Assembly (NCBI RefSeq): GCF_018143015.1
Contig: NC_054741.1
Coordinates: 9,078,683 to 9,142,682 of the forward strand
Source of the DNA: Lytechinus variegatus
Taxonomy: Eukaryota > Echinodermata > Echinoidea > Temnopleuroida > Toxopneustidae
DNA length: 64,000 bases
Reading direction: 5' to 3'
In this document: piece after piece, positions 23,061-36,800 of the stretch
Numbering within the stretch: the first letter of the stretch is position 1
How the letters are laid out: each line of letters starts with the position of its first letter
Made by a program: the position numbers and the translations under genes
Notes under the pieces: generated by a model
Seen by the model: only the letters and a program-made list of their open reading frames with translations
Database searches by the model: none
What the model was told of the DNA's origin: nothing

Positions 23061-24845
23061 ATGGATCGTAGTCGTTTGATATTTATTTTTGTAGGAGTGG
23101 GGATTTTGGCTGCCATCATTGTTGCCATTGCCGTGCCCGTGTCACTGAACAACAAGAGTAAGAGATCTCCGGAATTGGCAAGACAATATATGCGGGAAAC
23201 TCCTTTGATAGACGGGTAGGTCAAGGATGTGCTAGGAATTGAGAGTGTTGATCTGTTTTCCAAGCTCTTGCATTTATTTTTCTTCATTACTGTTATATCG
23301 ATAGTTGTTATACTTCTGATTCACTTTCACTTTACCTCACTTCATCCGACGTTTAACGTAGGCTCATCCAGGAGGGGAACCTAAGCGGCTGCTCCCCGCC
23401 CGCCCCCCCCCCCCCTTATTGGCGGCGAAAAAAAATAAAGGAAAGAAGAAAAGGGGAAGGAGAGGAGAATTCAATTAGAAACATGTAAGAGGATGAATAA
23501 ATGTGGATAAAAGAGGGGAGGGAAATAATCAGAAATCAGAAAACCTTAATTTACATATAAAAAATGAATAAACAAAATAATAAATTTCGATATCGCTTTG
23601 CGCTTGCATTGCCTGTGCATGGAGTAATGATAATCTGCTCAAGAGAATAGCATGGGGTCTAAAATATTCAGTTTTCAATTCAGTAAATATGCAGAAATTA
23701 CTTTGCTCAGAGTTTTCATTATTATTTTTAGCGAGATTCACATCATGTTCACGATTATAATTACAGAAAGTGCTGAAAACAAAAAAGAGCATTATTTGAT
23801 TGGATTATAACAATTAATATGATGACTCGTATGATTAATTAGATACGTATCCTCGCTCACAAAATAGTCCTTAACATGTTCCCTTTCAGGCATTATATCA
23901 AAATTATATATTCTTAAGCTCATGCTCTTTGTGCGTTTTAATTGTTTAGTCAGATCCTTTATGTGATATCCTCTTAATCATGATTTTGAAAAGTAAGAGC
24001 TCCTAACATGCTTGTAAAACAAGATTTTAAAAAAGACAAAATGTTTGAAAATTGACTTAAAAAGCTAGGTTTTGGTCTAATTTTGAATATTTCTACTGAT
24101 GGAGGATTTCTAATTTCAAATGGCAAGTTATCCCACAATTTTCTGTAACGTCCCCTTTAGAGTATGTTTTTTGTTTTACAGGTGGGGATTTGAAGAAGCA
24201 AAGAATCATTTGAGAATAATGATTAGAATCGCACAAGCTGTGAGTGCGATTGTTGACTTCGTTTTGTAAAAGCTCAGAAATATAATTGGGGACTTGGTCA
24301 ATTAATGCCTTGTTATACATTAACGAAATCTTGAATGATTTTTTTAACTGGAAGTCAGAGCAGATCTCTTAAGATAGGGGCGATGATGATCATTGAAAAC
24401 CAATACATAGGTTGACCGCAAAATTGGCGGAAGCTGGATCCAGATCTCGTCATATTTAACTGGCGATCATAAACTCCGTCTATAATCTCGCGATCTCTTT
24501 CTTCGATTTTACGATAATCATGATAATGTGGTCAATCAAGCTCTATTGCTATATTTGCTCGAGTTTATAAATCACCCCGCTATCTCCCACTGATGAACCA
24601 AATCTCAACATTATTAGTGTAATAAAGACGCAATTAAAAGATAATAGTCTAGTGGGTATATATCATTCGCTTTTTTGTATCTATGAATTAGCCTACCCCC
24701 CCCCAAAAAAAAAAGATAATATAAAATACAGTTTATGATTCAACCTTCAACAGAGACGTGACTTATTTTCAATGAATTTCTTTTTAATCTGCCAGAGGGT
24801 GCCAGGATATTTCAATAGGGGGGAAAATGACCTAATAAATACTTA

Positions 24846-24880
<35 letters not shown>

Positions 24881-27800
24881 TTATATAAAACCAAATAACG
24901 TCGTACGTTTTTCAATTGAATTATAGGGTCATATATGGCACAACCTTATTTTCATTATCATTTAATTATTTTTATTTTTTCTCCTTGTTTTCTCACTGTA
25001 CTTGAAAATGAAAGAAGTTAGTCGCCTCCTGCCATCCTCCCATCTCTACTGGCCGCCCCTGCTCTCTGGGTACGATTTGTTAACCAGTTATCAAAATAAT
25101 ACTCGTAAAACAGAAGAGGTGCTGGTGGCGTTACATTCTTTCTATATTCTTAAATTATTAAATGGGCAAATAAATGCCCTAAGTACTCAGCCAACGCTGG
25201 AGAACACGATGTCCACACAACTATTGCATGGTTAAAATTTTGCCAAATTGATTTTGGGTAATCAGCTTGCTAGGTGGGTGTGTAAATTGACCATCAGTTA
25301 GCAATCCATCAAAGTTTACCCAACTCAATAATTGCCCAAATTAACAGTTGACTATATTTCCACATCGTCCCATTTCCAAACTAAAAAAAACTGCACCACG
25401 ATAAGGCAAAAGCTGGGTTTTCCAATTAAATCTGGTTATATCATTTAATTTGCTTTTAACTTATTTGATTATACGGTTATCTTAAAGTTTAACTAATTAC
25501 ACAAGTATAAATTATTACATAAATCATATTGTTATGACCACGCCCCAGCCAACAGCTATACCACCGGCTTTCATTCTTACACACCATTACTGAGCATAAT
25601 ATTATGTTCCGTTAGGTACTGGATACTACGAATTATTAAAAATTTAGACTTTTAAAGACTTGTATAATTTTCAGCTCGAACAAAGTGTAGAAGCTAAATA
25701 GTATATAAGCAAATATTATTCGATTTAGTCTATTTTCACTCTCCAGAAAGTTCTTTCATTTTCCACTTAACATTCACCAAAAATATCTTCTTCTTTTTTT
25801 CAGGTCGGGAAGTGTGTAACTCTTTTCAAATCATATTAAAGAAATCAATTCAATAGGCATTTAAAAAAGAATATTCGAAATATTTCTATAGGTTGATTTA
25901 TTCCACACAATTGTATCTTTTTGCTACTGTACAATGTTCATTAGTTTGATGTTGTTCTTTATTCAACTCTTTTCACAAGGGACACAACATTACACCTTTA
26001 ATAGTTTTTTTTGTTGGCTTTTAATAATCATCGATCTACTTGTATAGACAAAATTATGATTCTCTATTATTTTGAATATAATTATGTTTGCTACAGCATT
26101 TCAGCGCGCATGGCACAATCTTCTTTACAGGAAAATATAATTAAAGCAAGTACAGGAAAGTTTAATTAAAGCAAGCGGCTTTCGCCAGTTTCATAATGTG
26201 ACAAGCGAATAGGATATATCATGTACCTTAAAAGCATAAAATAGAATGTGTCATCACCTTGTTTCCTCATTTTACAACTAGGAATATATTGGACAGGTTG
26301 TTGGATATCATGCATGGTTTCAGAGAATTCATGCATATATAGGCCTATAAAAGAAACCTAATATTTCAAAGGGTTTGTCATTGAGTCCCTAAGCAATAAT
26401 TTCCTTCATTTAATATCGGCTTCGTTGCATTTGGATACTTAGGTATTGGATACTATAATTTCATTTTGTAAAATATGACAAAGGCCATATATGCACATTC
26501 TTTCCATTCTTCTTTTATTTTGCTATTGTTTGTTATTTATCATATAACGACGTTTTCTCTTGATGTTTTTTATGTGTTAGAACCTATCAGTTCTTCACTC
26601 TCCCTTACCTTTATTAGCCAATTTTCTATTTATATTCATATTATGCTCTATTTTCTCATTTCAATAATCATGTACACAACTTTATTTCAATTCTGAGTCA
26701 TCCCTGATTTGTGTGTTAGTTATATACATCGATAATACTGTAATAGATATGCCCCCTTGGGGTCAATACTACTGTGACCGCGTTCATACGTTCAAAGTTC
26801 AAATTCAGGGTTATACTCGTTATCGTCCTGGCTGGATGCATCTTCGGGCCTAAAAATATGTGCGATGAGACACCTACTAGACTATTATATTCTTACTTTT
26901 GTTATCAATCTATACTGCTGCTGCTGATAATAATAATGACGATGACAAAGACACCAATGGTGATGATGACGATGATGACTGATTAGTAGTATAATAAATT
27001 ATAATGCTAATAATAACAGTAATAATGATAATACAAATAATTTTTATAACAGTAATTATAATAATGATTATGATAATGATAGGTTGTTGTTGTTATTTTA
27101 AATAGGCAAACTAGTCAGTTTTGACTATTGTTGCCTTGCTTACTTTGCTTTCCTTTTTTAAAACTATAATTACTTTGATGGAAAAAAGAAACTTTCAGTT
27201 AGGAAAACTAAGGAAAAAAAGGGTTCTCAGGAAATCGTGCAAGACCATCTCTCCTATCCTATATTAAAACGCTATCCTGACAAGCCCGCTCGAGGTGCAT
27301 TTCGAGGGGTGTCTCAGGCCCGGGGGGGGGCACTTCCATTCACGAGTGGATACCATGCGCGACCATGGGGTCTCGAAAAGCACCCTAAATATGTAATTTC
27401 TATATTCCGAAAATGCACCCCTTAACAAGTATTGGCGTGTGAAACCCTACCCTTTACAAGTATTGGAAACAAAACAATACTCTTGGCAAATATTTCCTGA
27501 AATGAACCCCTAAACAAGTACAGGAATGTTTTATTGTTACGGGTCATTCGGTCGTCGGCTTTACCTTACTTGGTTTAGTACGACCCCACCGTCTACAACT
27601 CGCGCAAATCGGACTCTAAACACAAAGTGTTGGGGCAAAAAGGACATCCTTTATAAAACATTTTAATTTTGTTTTATCATCCCCGCAAATTCGACCCTAA
27701 ACACGTATTTTTCCTAGCGAAATAGATACCCTTTTTTCATTATTTTTGTGTTTTTGACACCCTTATCACGTTACGTACGTAACGTGCCCTATCGTGAAAA

Positions 27801-30800
27801 AGACATCCTTTTTACGTGTTTTTTTGGTCGCGCATGGTATCCACTCGTCAATGTAAGTGGCTCCCCGGGGTCTCAGGAGTACAATGATTATGATAATAGT
27901 AAAAATAGTCTAATACCCATGATGATGAATTTCGTGCATCAAGTCACTAAAAAATAACAAATGATTTGTGTTGCATAATTTTGTCTACTGTTTCGCCAGT
28001 GAAACACAACACAGTATATTATTACTTCTTCACTATTCTATTTCGTTTTTATATTTTTCTTCATTGTTTTTCTCCCATCAACAGGTGTTTGGGGGAGGGG
28101 TATATTAATCATTGTCACTAAGTAGGAAAACTAGTATTTTCATATGAAAAAACACTGTAGTTTCTCCATATGAATAAAATTATAGTCTAATTTGTATTTT
28201 AAGACTAATAACACACAGTTAATGACAGACCACACATGGTGCTGGATTTGTATCAATATCAATATTATCAAAGATCGTAAGTGATCTATGCAAATCTCTC
28301 AAATGTTCTTATTCCATTTTTTTACAAAGTCTATCCATTTTATTAGACTCTTCCAAAATATTGAATGGCTCATTTTGCAGATAGTTTCTGTAAAATAATG
28401 TAAGCTATAACCTACATTATAAAATGGGCATCCCGTGAATATCGCAATAAATGTGGAAGTATTTGAAGTGACATAATAGGTGATTGATAGGTGATTGTGA
28501 TTGACTATAACATTTCTTATGAAATTCATGATTAGTTTGCAATGTAACATTTTTGCAAATTGAATTTCTTTAATGTCAAATATAGCTAAGAATGCAGCTC
28601 CGGATAAGTGTATTATTATAATGCAACCGTTAAAATAGTATCATCCATCTACACAATTTGAAGTGGAATTTCTTTTGAGATGGCGGCTGAGAGTGAAAGA
28701 TTTGGTCAATGCCGAGCAAGAGGAGGAAAAAAAATCTTGTATATAGATACAAAGTATTAACAGTCAATAAAATGTGTATAACACCTTTGTGATATATTTG
28801 ACTTACTATGTTTACTCAAAGACCATTTTATATACTGAGTAGATTTCTTAAGGTTTTTGTGAATACGCCCCTTGAGAATTGAATCATATACGCACACAAG
28901 GCCAAACAATAGTCTGAATACGGATGTTTTACTATTTTTGTTATTTAAAGACATATCAAATATATACTATTTGTCTTTCAGTCCAAAGGGAAATGCAGGC
29001 ACGAATGCCATCGAGTCTGGGTCGAGCATATGGGAGGACAGTATGTGAGAGGGCTCTAAAAGGAACATTTTTCTTTTTCGTTTTATGTTTTTTTATTACT
29101 TAGAATAGTAATACGATTATATTTTTTCCCCAATGGTACTATGTTTGATTCTTTCAATAAAAATCAAAATTCAAAAAAGGAACATTTTTCTAATTTTGAG
29201 TCATCAGTCAATGTAAAGGACAAGTCCATACCGACAAAGAGCTGCTTTGAATAGAAAGAAAAAATCAGACAAGCATAACGCTGAAAATTTCATCAAAATC
29301 CGATCTAAAATAGGAAAGTAATGACATTTTAAAGTTTTGCTTGATTTCCAAAACGGTTAGTTATATGCACATTCTGTTCAGTATATATACAAATGAGAGG
29401 ACCGATGGCAGCACCCACTCACTACTTCTTTTGTATTTTATTATGTGAAATGAAGTATTTTAATTTTCTCCTCATTGCCATGTGAAAAAAAACATTCCTC
29501 CCTGAACATGTGGGATTCCATTGTTTTAACATTTTGTGGTTAAAACAAGAGAGTCCTTTTTGTGAAATTCTATAAAAATTGAAATATTGTATAATTAAAA
29601 AAAGTAAAAGTGAGTGAGTGACATCACCGACTCTCTCATTTGCAAATCATTGAATTGTTCATATAACTATTTTGTGAAAAATAAGCGAAACTTTAAAATG
29701 TCATAACTTTCTTATTTTACATCCGAATTTGATGAAATTTTCAGCGTTATTCTTGTTTGATTTTTTAATCTATTTATTCAAATAAACTTTTTTCTGGGGT
29801 GGACTTGACCTTTAGGAACACATTAACGGTTATACATGTAATAATATGGTTGATAACAGACTATCCGTTTGCGATAAAAAAAAAAAAAACGTTAGAATGT
29901 TCTATAAATAGCCTTTATAACATAAATTGTGCACATGGCATTTCAGGTAAATAGAGAAAAGGAAAGTAAGAAAGATGAATAAAATCTTAATTAGGCACGG
30001 TCTGTATCAATGATTTTATCAGAAGTCTATATAAGCACTCTACAATAATGCGCGTAATTAATACCACAATTACCTCACCTGGGTTGAGTGCAGCAAACAC
30101 CGACTCGATCATGTTTGTTTTTAACCCAGAGACGAGAGTCAAAGCCCTTTTACGATGCCTCTAGCATGTCTAGACATCCGTGTCGTTTAAAAAATTTGGT
30201 AATATAATGAGGCTATAAAATTCGCAACTAGTAGATCCATCGATCATGTAAATACATTTTAAAAAATAATTCATAGAAATTACGGAATATCGATATCATC
30301 GGATTTGAACTATACAAGTTTTCCCAAAAAGACATTCCTTCTATTTTAAACGACAAAATAATAATATGTTAAATTACAGAAAACAGAGGAGTAACCGTTT
30401 TACAGGATGTTTATGCATTTCTAGGGCTTTTATATTTGTTCTAACATATCTAGAGGGTCTGAATACACATAGTGTGTGCTAGGATAAATAGATTTAGGGC
30501 TTGTTTTGGAAAAAAAACTTAGGCACATTTTTACAGACTTTCAGTTTCGCCTCTAGTAACAGATGATGATGAAAAGCCGATAAAATAGGTCTATTTGCGG
30601 TGTATATAGCAAGTCTCCTTCTTTAAATCATTATTTCTGCGTCGTTGATAATCGGGAATAATCTCATTCCTCCGAAGTTATACAACGAAAGACGCACTGT
30701 CCTTTTCTTATCATATAACTGCAAATACGCTCTACTGATGAGTATTTTAGTCGAGAGTTTTGGCAACAGCTGCACAGACGCTTAATGGAACGTAGAGAAT

Positions 30801-33800
30801 CTATTGCCAAATGCACTTCATGACAACGAAGGCTTTGTCGAGGGTTGGTAAATCAAACAGCAGTTTCGTCCTTGGCTCTGGACAGACGACACTGTTGATT
30901 TTTGTCAGCTCCGAAACGTCGGACAAAAGTGCTCTTCCGATTAACCAATTTTCGACAAAGACCTCCGAGATATTAATTGTTTTGTCATTGATTTTACTTG
31001 CAGTTTCAATACATTTGTTGCCTGCTGGGGTAGAATCTACGTCGCAGTGTGATAACTCCTGAATAAAGTTTTATTTTGTGGTAAATAAGAGAATGAGGGG
31101 GTGCAAGGAATAAAAGAGAATGCATTACAGTACTACAAGAAGCTTAACACAAAAAGTGCATTTTAGTTTCATGATTTGGGAGCGTGCCATAATATTGTCA
31201 GTTGAGATTTACCATGACATGATATCCCATTAAGGAACAATAAACACGGGGATATAAAGATGACACTTCTGTTCTGGTTTATGATGATAGAAGTGATAAC
31301 CCCCATTGATTTATGATAGAGAAGAGAGCCTCATTGAGATCAAGGGTTTGTTTTATCAACTAATAAAATAACCACATTAACCAAGTGGGGTGTCGTTGTC
31401 TAGTGGTTATGAATCTCGTCTTTCAATCTGAGGGACATGGGTCCAATTCCAAGTCATGGCGTGTTTTCCTTCTGCAAGAATGTTATGCACATTATGCTGC
31501 ACTCAACCGAAAACATTCATGCTTTCTCAGTAATGAGGGGGAAAAATAATCATAATTTACTTTGGAGGAACCTAGGAAATCAAGCATAACGCTGAAAAAT
31601 AAATGATCAAAATCGGATGAAACATAAAAAGATTCGCTTATATTTGCACGGTACACGTTGTGCACAACACTCTAAATTACAGGGATGTTAAATAAATCCA
31701 GTTGGTCCGTAGTTCAATCGGATTTGGGATTTAGTTTTAATCCTCAAGACTTATTTTCGAATCTCAAAGGATTAAATTCGAATCCCTAGAGATTTGAAAA
31801 TATTTTTTTTAATTCAAACGTAAATCCCAAATTCGATTGGTACCTATATGTCCACCTTGATTTTTTAAATCACTTTAGAGTGTATGGAAATTAGAGAGAC
31901 GATGATGTCACGAACTCACGGTTTATTTTTTCAACTTTGGACAGTTGAGTGTATTCTATATCTGTTCTTCCAAAATGAGTAATGAAAATCATGGTAATCA
32001 TCATAATGAATTTGATAATCTATCAAATCGAAGACAAGTATACACACTTCGGATTACAAAGACGAGAAAGGGTGAAACTATTTGAATAAGCCTCACTATT
32101 ACTGACGTGTCAGTCTGATATAATGATGATCATTTGGCTGTATGCCTATGATCAAGTACTTATTAATCACAAAAACAATAATTAATCTTCGTTGATGAAA
32201 ATTATCTGCATTATTCAAGGTGTATATGTTCTTCATCGTTTATAAGACGAGACAGTGTAGAAGAATAGAGAAGAGAATAACAACTCAACTCATCCAATGC
32301 AGCCTTTGAAATTCCAGTAAAGGTGCTTTTTATGTTTAATTGTCGCTATTTTAATCTTGTTTCTGTCTTTTATTATGGGTAACTGAGGAATGGTTTGTCA
32401 GACGGACAGTTTTAGATTCAAAGTCACCTGCAATGATTTGAAATATTTTTCTTAATATGTTACGATTTTCCTTTATTTCAAAATGACAACATCCGTATCG
32501 TATCGCATTTCTCCCTACACTATGAATATTTTTCATCATCGGATGTATATCGATATAGTAGGTGTAGGCGGAAGGACGACAGAAAGATTAAAGGTATTGT
32601 TTAACTTTGTGAACAGCCGATTTAACAAAATTCTCAAACCAAGATGAAACATGTGTACAAGTGCATGTATTAGAACTAATAAACCCTGAAAACAACCATT
32701 ATTGAGAATGAAAAGCTAAAACTACAAGGCAAACCCCGATTGTGTAAATAGGCGTCTTATAGACGCCTATATAGTACACATAAGTGTATGAGATGAAATT
32801 AAGATGGTGTTTCCGATCACTTTAATTTTTGAAGCACTAAATAATGATTTTTAACGCAATTTTCTCTGGGCTTCATTTTTGTAACATATCACAGACACAA
32901 AAAGTTACAAGTGTGAGCTTCTAGCTCAGATTTTTTAAAAGTCAAACCAATGTTAACCAATCACTTTAACTCATTTTTTCTCTCATTTAAATAGAGGGAG
33001 TGTAAAATGACAAGACCCAGGCTTCTCTATATCACACACTATCCCCACCCCTCCCCCACTCTTCTCCTGTATTTACCCCTTCCAAATGCAACTCAAAATA
33101 GCCATGATATAGCGGTGACACGACATTTTTTTTTTCCTGCGACAATAATATTGCTCATGGCCTATACGGGATCAAATGAAAATGGTACCTGAATGTACTT
33201 GGAGGATACCTCTATCTAGACATATCATGTGACTAATGATTAAATATCCATATTTTAAACAATTCAACTTTACAAAAGTGGGACATTTTTTCTGACTCAC
33301 TCTGTATAATTTCGTCTAAGACGTAGGGTTAGGGTTGCAATAGGGTTAGGTTGTGGGTCAGGTTTAGGGTAGGATATAGTGTTAAACCCAGTGTTGAGTG
33401 TGTCATTCCATTAGTGTGTGGTATGTAGAGCCGAGAAATTGTCGCCGGAGCAAATGTCGTGGAACCGATATTGCATAGGGCCTACCATGAGGAAAGTAAC
33501 CCTCAATAAAGCATGTTACGTGGCACGAACAAGGAAATTTAATCATTCTTATTTCTAAAGAGGCCTGAACATGATACCCAAGTTATGTATGTAATTGAAG
33601 TTAAATTGCACCCTATAAATGGCGTAATCTGTACAGCCAATTATCAACCATAAATGGCACAATAAAAAGGCTACCCTAAGGGGCGATTGCCAGTGAGTGG
33701 TACTGAAAACGCACCCCCCCCCCCCGAAAAAAAAAACATTCACAAACGACGCATGGGCGCCCGCAACGGACCCCTGTATCCAATCATGGACCTATAGGTC

Positions 33801-36800
33801 CAATATCAATAATCTTTAGTTGCTATTGGAAAAGTGCAGCTTGGCAAATGCTACTATGCATGATTGATTTGAGATGTTTGCTTGACATGCTTGAAAAACA
33901 AGTGGTATAAATTTTCTAGATCAAACCTTACAGGTTGGTTGCTAAAGTTATGTTATACCTAGCAACTGATGCTGCATTACAGAAGCTCAGTTTTGTACCT
34001 TCTGATAAAAAATATTTACCAGTGATCAGCTGAATTCAAAGCTTGTGTCATTTTCTGAACAATTATTCTGTCTTTTTTTCTTTTGGCGAAGATCGCCTAT
34101 AATAGGATTAAAAACAAAGACTTCACAATATGATATAATATATATTTTAATGCTTTCTGGTTAAGTCTTTTCTCATATTTGTCCTTTTCTGCAGGCACAA
34201 TGATTTACCATATCAATTTAAGAAAGGCATAAACAATCAGCTTCAAACAGTAAACTTGAATGAGCGACCTCCATGGGATCCTACACATACCGATATCCCA
34301 AGACTTAGGGATGGATTAGTCGGGGCTCAGGTAAAATGTCTTATTATTTATTTTCATGATTACATCGTCACCGCCAATGCCATCATCGTCACTGTCATGA
34401 CTATCATCATCGTTCCCGTGATGACCATTATCATCACCATCGTCGTCATCATCGTCATCATCATCATCATCATCATCATCGTCATCATGACCATTATCAT
34501 CACCAATTCCACCATCATGATAACCACCATATCACCATCATTACCACCATCGTCATCATAATCTTCTTCTTCATTATCGTTATCATTATCATCATCATCA
34601 TCATTGTCATCACCACCACCACCACCACCATTATCACCATCATCAACATCATTATTGTCATCATTATCACCATCATCATCATGCATCACGAAATGTGTAA
34701 GATAATCACTGATGCAACAAGGGAGGCACCATTCACACATGTATGAAATAATTATGAATGATGATTTCATGTAATAATATAATAAAAAGAATAGTTTAGA
34801 GATGCGAGCTAAGTGGATATCGCAATTCGCTGTATCACATTTCCCCTTTAGGTTGTGTTTATAACATTGTATGTACTCGAGTGTAAGTCCATGTACTAGA
34901 TTTACTCCCTTAATGAGGATGGAACCCTCAAAAGTGACCTTGAGAGAAAGTCTGATAATCAAATAATAAGATCATTAAGGTTTGACGAAACTTTTTTTTT
35001 TTACAAACTATAATTTAGAAAGATACGAGCAATGTGAATCTCGAGATCGCTCATGCTATATGGAGATCCTCCCATTGGCTATTATCATAATGATCCGAAC
35101 AATGTATATTTTGTCACACATGTGAAAAATTGTCCTATATCGAATCCCATAAATATCTTTTGGCTCATTGTAATCACGGAGTTAATTATGTATATATTCC
35201 TATGTTCTAACGATAGCATATGCATATATCCCTATGTTCTAATGATAGCATATGTATATATCCCAATGTTCTAATGATAGCATTTTATTCTTCATCTATC
35301 ACTGTTAAATCTGCATCTTTTTGTATATTCTTTACTGACCTGGATGGAGGTAAAGGGGTGTGGGAAAGAAGACCTGTGGGTCATGGTAATTCAGTTAACT
35401 TTTTTCAAACCCAGGAAGCCCCTTCATCTCTATTCCAGGTCCTTTGTACTATGTCACGTATGTCCTATTGTTTATGTAATTTCTACGCTACTATATATAA
35501 TTTATGTATTTTGAAATGCCGAATAAATAATAATGATAATAATAGTAATCCCATAAAAACAGCACATGGGGTGCGCGTTTCACTCAAAAAATAACCGTAA
35601 ACTTTATCCGATAGTTACCATAGGAACCGTGCTTCTCAGCCAATCAAAGGCAATGAAAGTTGTCAGATCTCACAACTTGTAAGAATAATAAAAATAAATA
35701 AAAGTCTCCCCTTATCTAACTACCAACTGATTTGGTATTCGGAAAGAGGTACATGCGTGACTCAACAAATGTTGATCCATCTAGCCCCTTGTACACTTCT
35801 CCATCATAGGCCTATCTATTTTTGTGGGTGGAGAGATAGTTAAAAACGTCTTGTTCACTAAATATATATATATTCCCTTCTTTTCTTCTTCTTGAAAGTT
35901 TCATCGTCTATTAATAAATTCCATTCATTATTTTCTAACATTGAGAATAATTATTTTGTAAAATGATTTTTATTGTTCATTCTTTCTCTCTTTCTTTCTT
36001 TTTTCTTTACTTAGAATCTGGTAATTCATATAATAAAATTTTATAATTTTGAATCACAGTCAATAAGTTTTCATTTTACTGTCAATGAATTTCAAGCAGT
36101 TGTTATCATTGTATGAAGTAACAGTAAGACCATCCTGCATAGTCCTGGGATGGTGGGGTGCTAGGCGTGCTAAAGACCCCCCCCCACCAAAATTTTTCAG
36201 GAGGTGCCTGCTTATGTTATTTACTATAGGCAGTATCCCCCGGAAATCAGGTTGACAACCCATCACACACACACACAAAAGGGTTATTGTTCTGAAATGA
36301 CGGAGAGTTTGGGGACAATGACCTTTTTTGCGTGTGTGTTCTTTTTTTTTTTTTTTTTGGGGGGGGGCATGTCAATTCTTTTTTGGCGACACACCCTTGA
36401 ACAATACCCCAGCATCTCCCTATCAACATGATTGACATGATTAGAACATCGTTCCCAGCAGGTCCCTGCCAACCAGCCATTTAAACTATATTTTCTCTCG
36501 CTCTCATCTTCAGTTTTGGGCTGCTTATACATCGTGTGATTCCCAGTACAACGATGCTGTAATGCATATTCTTGACCAGATTGACGTCATCAAAAGAATG
36601 GTTCAAATGTACCCTGAAACATTTGATTTTGTCACAACGGCGGAAGGTACGTTATCGTTTATCCAAAGGCCTAAGAGTTTTACATCAGACTTACTGTCAT
36701 CTGATCTCACAATAATAATAGTGCAATCCAATGCATAACAAGTCATAAATGAGAAGATCTTAACATTTTGTACTTTGCCACTTTGCCAAAAATTAAAGGA

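Noticed and set aside
28680-28757. Short frame starting [10 protein letters not shown]
   Set aside because: Only 26 codons, with no donor or partner exon found. Chance is likely.
34360-34962. 200-residue open frame on the minus strand
   Set aside because: It is composed almost wholly of Asp, Met and Gly runs from the ATC/GAT triplet microsatellite. No domain and no splice logic.
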